Shown here piece by piece: positions 55,906 to 64,000 of a stretch of 64,000 bases of DNA. The notes under the pieces were generated by a model. It did not search any database, had not been told where the DNA came from, and saw only the letters and a program-made list of their open reading frames with translations. Each line of letters begins with the position of its first letter. Position 1 is the stretch's first letter. Made by a program: the position numbers and the translations under genes. Source of the DNA: Didymella arachidicola. Lineage: Eukaryota > Ascomycota > Dothideomycetes > Pleosporales > Didymellaceae. The stretch spans positions 682,001-746,000 of the forward strand of contig CM049991.1 of NCBI GenBank assembly GCA_016630955.3, in the 5' to 3' direction.

Positions 55906-58900
55906 CTACAACATAAAGACAGCAATCACACCCACAGCCCCCACCACACCAACCCTCACCCTACTCCCGGCGCCCGTGAACTCAGCAGGAGGAGTGTAGC
56001 TCGACGCCGAAGGCTTAACGGGGTAGTAGCTACCGCCAGTCGCAGACGGCCTGACAGCCCCGGTACCCGCGGGGACCGTGCCGTTGCCGTTGCCGGCAGG
56101 ATAGTCCTGGTGCGCGATAGGCGTCGCATACGCGACGGGAGTGTAGGCGACGGGAGTTGCGATCTTGGTGAGTGTGACGTACTGCGAGAGCGTGACTGTT
56201 GCCTCCGAGGGGTAGATCGGCTTGGAAGCCGAGACTGAAGCCGTGGGGTGGATGGCGGGCGCGGAAGAAGAGGGCTTGTGCGCGGCAATTGAAACTTCCG
56301 GGTAGGAAGGGACGGAGGAGGAGGAGGATTTGGCGGGGTTTGAGTATGAGACTTCCTCCTTATTGACGGGGTACTCGACAGCAGGGGCCGACGGCTTGGG
56401 AGCTGCGGAGGAGAGACCTGCGGTTGGGTAGGCAGGGACGTCGGTAGCGGGGTGGATTGGCTTGGTGATGGTGACAGTCAGGGTCTTGGAGACGTAGATG
56501 CTGGTTGTCCAGTCCTCGGGGTATTCGGCCTCGGGTTTGTCAGAGGGCTTGGCGCAGGCGCTGCAGACGGTCTTTGTGATGACGGTTGTCTTGGTGGTTA
56601 GGCCGGTGGAGCAGGTGTCGAGGTAAGTTGTCGTGACGACGGTGGTGGTGCTCTCGGCGGGCTTGGTCACGGTGGGGCTGGCAGTGCTGTAGACGTCGTA
56701 CTCGGACGCAGAGGAAGCCTCGGGAGTCTTGGTCGACTCAACTGGCGTTGGGGAGACGATGATGTACTCAGTAGACTTGGCAGAGCTTGCTGGGACCGAC
56801 GATGAGTAGATTTCGTACGTGGCCAAGGAAGAAACCTCAGGAGTCTTAGTGGAGACAGTTGGGTACTCGGAAGCTTTGCTCGACGCCTCAGGCACCTTGG
56901 AGGACTCCGAGTAGTAAGAGTACTCGGTGGCAGACGAAACCTCGGGAGTCTTGGAAGACGTAGGGTACAGCTCAGTGGAGCTAGCCGAGTAGTACCCAGT
57001 CGAAGCCTCAGGCGTCTTGGAAGAAGCTGAGTAGGACCCGTACTCAGAAGCGGACGACGAAGCCTCAGGAGTCTTGTAAGACTCGGTCGAGGTGGTGCAA
57101 GGCGTAGAGGAAGCGTCGGCAGGAGTGGTGCTTGACGCCTCGTACTCAGACTTGCTGTTCGAGGCTGAGTAGACCGAGGAGTACTCAGATGCAGAACTAG
57201 TGACCTCAGGAACAGAGCTGGTCTCGTATGCTGAAGAAGCAGAGCTAGTGACCTCGGGGACAGAGCTAGTCTCATAAAAGCTGGATGCGCTGCTGGTGAC
57301 CTCAGGAACGGAGCTGGTCTCGTAGACGCTGAAAGCGGAGCTAGAAGCCTCAACAGAACTTGTCTCGTAGTAGCTGGAGGCGCTGCTGGATGCACTGCTG
57401 GAAACCTCGACAGAGCTAGGCACGTAGACCGAGGAAGCAGAGCTGGTGACGTGGGCAGAGCTGGAGCTGACAACTGTTGAGGAAACGTGGTCGGGATAGA
57501 CGGTGCTGGGCTCAACAGAAGAGCTTGCGCTGTAGCTGGAGGGAAGAGCAGTCGAGAAGTAGTTAGAGTAGCTCAGACTGGACTCGATGTAGGGGATCGA
57601 GGCAGTAGAGAAGGATTCAGAGTAGTGGACACTGGAGCTGGACTCAAGGGTGGTAGAGCTGCTGGTGGGGTACACAGTGCTGGATGTGACCACAGTGGAG
57701 CTGGAGCTGAGAACAACAGAGGAGCTCTTGCTCGACTGAGGAATGGAGCTGCTCGAGACAATCGGGGTGCTAGACTTGGAAGGAGTAGCAGAGCTGACCT
57801 TGGACGAGGTAGGTAGCGGGGTGCTGGAGGCCTTCGAGGAAGTGGGCTTCGAGCTAGCGGGAGTGCTCGACGGGGTGATGACTGGGGTGCTGGACCTGGT
57901 AGAGGAGACAAGGGTGGAGGACGAGACTACAGGGTGGTAGTTGTCCGCGAACGTACCCTGAATACTGTACTTGATCCACTGGGAATACGGCTGACCAAAC
58001 TTAGTGTTGTTTTGCGAAACGGTGGCTTCCCAAAGCATGACACCGCCGAAGTTCGTCGTCTTCTTGAGCTCCGTGATCAGCGTGTTTGCTTCCGTTTGTG
58101 AGAGGTAGTGGTTCGGGTTTGCGCCATTGGTGCCAGCAGGAAGTCCCAGGAAGAGCTTGGCCTGCGGGTTTGCTGAAGCCAGGAGTTTCTGAGACCAGGC
58201 TTTCCAGGTGAAAGTGCTGCCCTGGTTGTCCTTCAGCTCCTTCAAGCCTTGCGCAGCAGAGCACGCATCGGTGTTGTAGAACTGTACGAAGACGTAGTCG
58301 AAGGGAGCCTCGGTGATAGCCTTGTCGAGATGGGCATCAGGGACGACGCACTGCGGCGCTGAGGAGATCAACATGTTGGGGGCCAACTGCTTGACAATCT
58401 TGACGAAGTCGCCGTAGTACTGGAACTTCTGGTCACCAACAGCAGTGGAAGACTCGATGTCGAGATCGAACCCATCCACTGCGACATCATCACCGAAAGG
58501 ACGAGGCATGGTTGAGCCTGCCACCTTAGGACCGAAGCCTTCTATCAATACCCTTGCGAGCCACAGCGCAGCGCCCGGGTTGGCAAGATAGTAGCCTAAG
58601 ATTGTTAGTAAGATCAACATCACTGGAAGACTGCGATAGCTCACTTGTAGGATATCCACCGCCGAGCGATAGTAGCACCTTCTTGCCGTTCTGCTTGCAA
58701 GTCTTGATACCCTTGTTGATGAGGGGGCAGTTTCCGAGGAACTTGCTGGGTGTGCCATCAGGGTTTGGGAAGGTGTAGTCTCCACAGGCATTGCCTGATC
58801 ACTGTCAGTTGAATCGTTACTGGTACGACGGCATCCACTGACCAAAGTTCGTATCGGGGTACTTGTCCCTGGTCGTCGGGAAGCCGTTGACGAACGCAAT

Positions 58901-59056
58901 ATTGACAATGTCAACACTGGGATCCTCGCAGACAACACTGAGCTCCCTCTGGTATGCACCCTGACCCCAGTAGATTGCAACCTGACCCTGAGCGGACACT
59001 GTCGAGGCGAAAAGGCCGGCCGCAACGGCCGCAATGGTAGAGATGGTGGAACGCAT
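55906..59056 (-). CDS. GPI-type class III chitinase (GH18) with long Ser/Thr-rich stalk
   Basis: Wall-associated chitinase, 1017 aa. It has a signal peptide (MRSTISTIAAVAAGLFASTVSA), then a GH18 domain beginning QVAIYWGQGAYQ and containing LLSLGGGYPTS and the catalytic DGFDLDIES (DxxDxDxE). The barrel ends near residue 320. The remainder is an extended Ser/Thr/Val-rich, presumably O-mannosylated stalk with SKTPE and SSVPEVTSSAS repeats, a Cys-containing stretch (TYLDTCSTGL..VCSACAKPSD), and a C-terminal hydrophobic tail (VGVVGAVGVIAVFML) typical of a GPI-addition signal. Exons: 59056-58843, 58794-58645, 58595-55906. The architecture resembles Aspergillus ChiA/Chi100. The likely role is remodelling of cell-wall chitin in growth or autolysis. 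Confidence 0.93.
57193..57381 (-). repeat. 48-bp coding tandem repeat in chitinase stalk
   Basis: Three successive 48-nt units plus a diverged fourth (45 nt), each encoding 16 residues of the form YETSSVPEVTSSASS. They begin at 57193, 57241, 57289 and 57337. The in-frame period allows length change by unequal exchange without loss of the protein. Confidence 0.85.
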
Positions 59057-61612
59057 AATTACAGAATTAGTCGGATATCAGTCGTACGTTTCGTAAAGAA
59101 GGGACGGCCAAAGGCCAGTAAAGATCGTGATGAGCGGACTCAACGAAAGGACGCAAGCAAAGGCTCGCAATTAGTGTAGATACTCGACAGAGCGACAGAA
59201 CGACAACGACGACCAAAGCTAGGAGAAGTCGAACATGAAAAGGAAAGGGAAATTGCGATATATTAGTCGCCAGGCAGCTGCTGTACCTGCATGACACTTC
59301 GGGGGCGCAACCACGCCGTTTGCTAGCATGAAGCCATTCTTCTCCTTCACGACGGCAGAGGCACCCTGGCCCACCGTTTAGAGCCAGCCCTAGGTGATAC
59401 TGTATGCAGGAACAGAGATGATGGAGGTTCCTCATTGGCGAGAAGCTCAAGGATCTAGCTACATGTAGGATGACGGGATGGTGTAGCGTCTGTAATCACG
59501 CATGCACGCGATGCGCTATGCCTGGCGACGGGCGCCCGCACCATGAGTCTCATGGCGCTTTGCCAGAGTTGATTGACCGGTTACCGTGAGCCGCTCTCTG
59601 TGGACGATGGTTCATTTCGGTTAAAGATGGTTCACCTTGTGCCGCCTAAATCAGAAGTGAGATACTCTACATTTAGGGCTGAGTCCGGACGGTCGGTCAG
59701 ACATCCGCCCGTGTGGCTGTCTGTGAACATCGCGAGTTCCTTGAATGATGAGAACAACGTCTCGGGTTACTCCTCCATCTCCCTTCTCTTGCAGAATTCT
59801 TCAATAGCCTCGTGGCAACCTTGAGGAATAGCGTATTGGCGACAGTCGTACATCTCCCGAGTGACCTCTCATGGCCTTCTTTGAGCGTTAAAGGGCGGGA
59901 CTGGCGGGCCTGTGGCTTGCTGCAGGAGGGAACGTGGACGGGATGAAGATTTCTCTTTCGTCCGGACATGGCATAGTGTCAGGTTCAAATTCGGTACTGT
60001 GGATGACAGAGGGAGCACCTGAAGCCTCGGGTTGTATCCGAAAGCTTACCGAGCACCTTGGCAGGCACCGCGCAGCCAGGGGCTATCAGCACTCAGGAAT
60101 GTGCTTTTTGCTGAGCCTGTCGCACGTTATTCAGCTTCCATGATGTGAACAGTCATTTTCAGAGGTGCACCGATTTTTCACGATGACTGGTGCCAGCTTC
60201 TCATGTTCCTCCCCTGTGTGTATCTGTTGTTCGTCTACGGTAGAGAACGGATGGTGGCATCCCTCGTCTCAAGGCCCCCCAGAGCTTGATGCAATTTTGG
60301 CGCCAGCGCTATTCTGAGCAGGTGGAAATGTGGGACTAGGCCCAACTCAGATCTGCCGGCGCGATGTCGCGAGCTGGCCCTGGCTTTCCCACGCCTCGGC
60401 GCCTGACTCTACGATCACTCATGGTCTTTCGTGCGAAGGGCGGTTGCGACTCGCTGCACTCTGGAGATTCAGACCTTGGCTGTGATTTTGGTGGCGTGAG
60501 TCGCACAGATGCCAAGGTCCATCTACATGGCCTTCATAATGCTGTATAAGACCACCTGCAACCAGGTAGTTAGGAGCAATTTTCAGGACTGATCTGTTGG
60601 AGGAGGTCGAAAAGCGACGCGCTATTACACAAGCACCAGCCGAGTAGTGGCTCTTTCGTATTCAACGACTTACTATGATACGAGGGAAAGAAGATGCCTG
60701 TGTTGATCATCATGACCACAGTCGATCAGATAAGTCTTCAACACAGCAGGTCTCAGGCGTGGAGGACAACACTGGGTTGTGAGAACGCAGGTCAGGCGAA
60801 TAACGGCATTGATGGTAGGCCTTTATCAGAACAGCACAAGGTCCTCGATGCTCTGAGCTGCTAGAGCACCGCAGCCGCTTTATGCGCATTGCTCTTTAGA
60901 CTAGGTCGACAGGCCCGGCCGTACACTTGTGCGTCTTGCTCTTTCGTGATCAGTGGCAATCGATTGAAGCTGCAGCAGTCGGACCTTTGAAGCAAGATTC
61001 GCTCTCGTTGTCTGCAACTCTGAGGCTGGCGTGGCGATGATCCTGATCCTGTAGGCTTGCTGAGCCTTCTGAGTGGCTGTTCCGTGGCGGCGGTGAGATC
61101 TCGAGAAGGAAAGTATTCTGAGAGCCGCGACTCGCGAAGGTCCATCAGTTGGCAGTGGTAAATGATCCCCCATGGATGTTCCAGGGTCCAACAAAAGCAG
61201 TTTTTGAATTAGCGGTGTCGCTCTTTGCTGCTTAGGGGTGGCCCGCGGATGTCAGGTGGGAGCCCGGGACCCTGACACCGCCTCGAAATGCCGCGTAGGC
61301 ATGCGTCATTCTCCAACGATAACTGCGAAGCGGTGGCCACACACGCGACTTCCGCTCTATACTGGCTTCTCTTGTGGTATAGAGGGTGGAGTACCCGTGT
61401 CCTCGAGTCTTGCAACTTGTCAGCTGCCTATCGCGCACTTGCGCCATGGTGGAGCATGATCTGAGGGTGGTTGTAGCAGTCCCGTGGGGTAGAAACTAAA
61501 CATTGTGTACCGCATTCACTATTCATCTCGGCATAATTTCATCAACCCTTCCTCCGCGTTTTTCTCTTATTTAGACTTGTATCTCTGGAACTCTGCATCC
61601 TCACACTGCATC
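59057..61612. other. 2.55-kb gene-free divergent region, chitinase / MFS
   Basis: The longest gene-poor stretch in the window, separating two divergent genes. Frames on both strands are short, mostly start at non-ATG codons and have no family motif. No tRNA, repeat array or transposon end was found. It presumably carries two promoters, with room for extensive regulatory sites or a short non-coding RNA that I cannot identify. Confidence 0.45.
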
Positions 61613-63978
61613 ATGGGCATACTGGGAGGCTTGCGCAAGCAGCCAGAGCCAGCACCGGCGCAAGACAGTGACAACACATCGACTCCCTCGCCGCATAACG
61701 AGAAGGACTCGGCACCCTCTAGAAAATGGAATCTGGGGATCCTGAGTGATCCTTTGACAGACGAAGTGCCTGGTAAGCGTGCGACTGAACGCGTTCGTCA
61801 GAGGTTTACTAACGGCATCTAGGGTCTGTCATCCTCCTATCGAAAGCACACAATCGCAACGAGCCGCTTGGTCTACAGCATGCCCGCGCACGAACGTCCG
61901 CCTCTTCCCTCCCATCAGTATATGGTGCACCGCGAAGCGCATCTCGCGGCTCTCGACACTCTTCACGGTCGCGGCAGCCTGAGAAGAAGCGCACACCTGA
62001 TGGGAAGTTCATTCTAGATCCTCAGCCAGAGGAGTCGGCCAACGATCCTCTCAACTGGAAACAGCTGCGTCGAGATGCTGCGTTGCTATCCCTTGGCTTC
62101 TACTGCATGCTTGGTGGCGGTATGACGCCTATACTAGCAGCAGGCTTCAACGAAGTTGCTGAGACATACAACGTTGGTCTTTCACAGGTGGCTTTGACGA
62201 CTGGGCTCTACATGCTTGGTCTGGGTCTTGGGAGCGTTGTTGCATCTCCCACCGCAATCATCTGGGGCAAGAGGCCAGTTTATCTGACTGCCATCATCTT
62301 ATTCACGCTTTCCTCGGTGTGGTGTGCCCTCTCGCCCAACTACCCATCTTTGGTCATTGCACGTATCGTTCAAGGCTTTGCTGTTTCTCCAGTCGAATGT
62401 TTGCCAAGTGCTTCCATTGCCGAGATCTTCTTCCTTCACGAACGAGCCTACCGTCTCGGTGTATATACACTACTATTGCTTGGTGGAAAGAATCTCATCC
62501 CCCTGGTCAGTGCAGCAGTGGTGCAAAGCTTGGGGTGGCGATGGGTTTTTTGGATCATCGCGATTGTGGTCGGTTTTTCTTTCTTCCTCATCTTTTTCTT
62601 CGTTCCTGAAACATTTTGGGACCGCACGCCACGACCAAGAGACCGTAGTCATGCGCGCAGCCGCAGCCACAGCCCTAGGGGACACAAGCACTTCCATTTG
62701 CCCACAAGACACCACAAGAAGTCTTCAGATGCCCTGGCAGGACATGCGAACGCCTCCACAGTAGCGACGCCAATGGAGACGCCCCTCGAACCCCCGAAGA
62801 CCCCGAAGAAGGTTCACAAGACTGCCCATGTCGGTTTCGCAGATGACGTTGAGCGTGAGACGCCTGCTGTACACACAGACGCCCCGCAGACACCGCGCTC
62901 TCCTATGAGCATACACTCTACGCCTCCAGGAACTCCAAGACACGATTACTTTGCGCATATGCCAGAGAGTACAAAGTCAGACCCCGAGAAACAGGACCAG
63001 ACCTCCGCCAGCCTGAGCTTGTCATCCGCAGCGCCTGGAGGACCACTCGACGCAGATCAGGTCTCTGAGCAGTTGTCTATCTACTACACAGATTACTACC
63101 GTACGGCTCCCCCAAAGACCTATCGCCAATCTCTAAAGCCGTGGAACGGACGTCTTGCCAAAGACAAATGGATCAAGGTCGCCACAAGGCCATTCATTCT
63201 GTACGCGTATCCAGCTGTCCTCTGGTCTTCTTTGGTGTACGCTTTGGCTGTAGGGTGGCTCATCGTCCTATCGGAGTCTGTTTCGTACATCTACAAGAAC
63301 AAGGAGTCGTACAACTTTACCTCACTTCAGGTCGGTCTCGTGTATATTTCCCCGTTTGTTGGTGGTGTGTTGGGAACCGCTGTCGCAGGCAAGGTTTCTG
63401 ATCTCATCGTAAGATTCATGGCTCGACGGAACGATGGCGTATACGAACCCGAGTTTCGTCTTGTCATGGCGATACCGATCACTTTTGCTACAGTCATCGG
63501 TCTCATGGGCTTTGGCTGGAGCGCTCAAGAGAAGGATCTTTGGATTGTACCGACCGTGTTCTTTGGCATAATCAGCTTCGGCTGCTGTCTTGCGTCCACA
63601 ACTGCGATCACATTCGTTGTCGACTCGTACCGCGTCTATGCAGGCGAAGCACTGGTGACGCTCAACTTCAGTAAAAGTGAGTTCCCTCTAGAGGGTCAAG
63701 GGCGATCATGGTGTGCGCACTAATACTAACCGTACGCAGATGTTCTTCACGGTTTCATCTTCTCCTTGTTCTTCGAACACTGGCTTGAGGCCAAGGGTCC
63801 TAAGAGCACTTTCTTGTAGGTTTTCCGCAAAGTCTTACCTTACTTTATAATCTGACCGTTCCACAGAGCAATCGGCGGAATCCAGCTAGGTTGCATGCTG
63901 TTCTCGATACCCATGTATATCTACGGCAAGCGTGCGCGCATGTGGACGGTGAGGAAGAACTTGATGGAGAAGTTCTGA
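61613..63978 (+). CDS. major facilitator superfamily transporter
   Basis: MFS transporter of the fungal DHA1-like type, 733 aa. A hydrophilic N-terminus of about 140 residues precedes the first membrane helix (LLSLGFYCMLGGGMTP). The loop 2-3 signature appears as PTAIIWGKRPVYL. A large polar central loop of about 180 residues (Ser/Thr/Pro- and His-rich) separates the two six-helix halves. The second half includes VLWSSLVYALAVGWLIVLSE and FVGGVLGTAVAGKVSDL. The last two exons supply helices 11 and 12. Exons: 61613-61772, 61823-63676, 63740-63815, 63867-63978. The second intron has a TACTAAC branch. It ends ARMWTVRKNLMEKF and a stop. The export substrate is unknown. Confidence 0.91.
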
Positions 63979-64000
63979 GTCCAGAACTCACGATGTTCGG

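Noticed and set aside
56667..57515. 282-codon minus-strand frame
   Set aside because: Shadow of the chitinase stalk in another frame. Its Pro/Leu/Arg composition reflects the Ser/Thr repeat codons.
61240..61285. Imperfect inverted repeat GTCAGG..CCTGAC
   Set aside because: Only six paired bases with a large loop and no neighbouring gene end. This is expected by chance.

Overview
The window is nuclear DNA of a filamentous ascomycete (Pezizomycotina). Protein similarity seen by eye suggests Dothideomycetes, but I cannot prove that. The evidence is short introns (mostly 45-80 nt) with GTRNGY donors and CTAAC/CTGAC-like branch sites, plus an AspE-type septin, a NuA3-type Nto1, a Slu7 and a GPI-type chitinase. 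There are no bacterial-style operons, no CRISPR arrays, no rRNA, no recognisable tRNA and no intact transposon. Exon joins were worked out by hand from frame, splice consensus and family motifs. I checked that the summed exon lengths keep frame for nearly every gene.

Layout. 0-8 kb: NTO1 (truncated by the window start), a PaxM-like FAD monooxygenase, a 3-mercaptopyruvate sulfurtransferase (TUM1-like) and APC11. 8-16 kb: an unknown protein, a secreted GH16 glucanase, an SDR, a flavin-reductase-like protein with a GC-AG intron, and a large F-box/LRR protein. 16.5-17.9 kb: a broken RBR ubiquitin ligase. 18-26 kb: an unknown protein, a secreted Cys-rich single-pass membrane protein, SWC3, and a disordered protein ending in a RING-H2. 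26.8-38 kb: SLA2, SLU7 and REV3. 38-41.3 kb: a PIF1-family helicase with an RNase H1-N-like front domain and a Cys cluster inside its core, preceded by an unexplained open frame. 41.5-47 kb: four consecutive minus-strand genes or intervals ending in a mini-catalase, a histidine acid phosphatase and a cytochrome P450 whose frame is broken once. 48-54.6 kb: an AspE-type septin and a large coiled-coil protein of unknown role. 55.9-59.1 kb: a GPI-type class III chitinase with a 48-bp repeat. 61.6-64 kb: an MFS transporter.

How the genes relate. Most are unlinked housekeeping functions: histone acetylation (NTO1), H2A.Z deposition (SWC3), cell cycle (APC11), splicing (SLU7), endocytosis (SLA2), septation (septin), translesion synthesis (REV3) and helicase work. 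Wall-active secreted enzymes (GH16, chitinase) and oxidative or detoxifying enzymes (FMO, SDR, flavin reductase, catalase, P450, MFS) are scattered among them. I do not see a convincing biosynthetic cluster, because no backbone synthase is present. The most unusual item is the PIF1-type helicase. The clearest anomalies are the decayed RBR gene, the one-base break in the P450, a stop-free 48-nt intron and a GC-AG intron.
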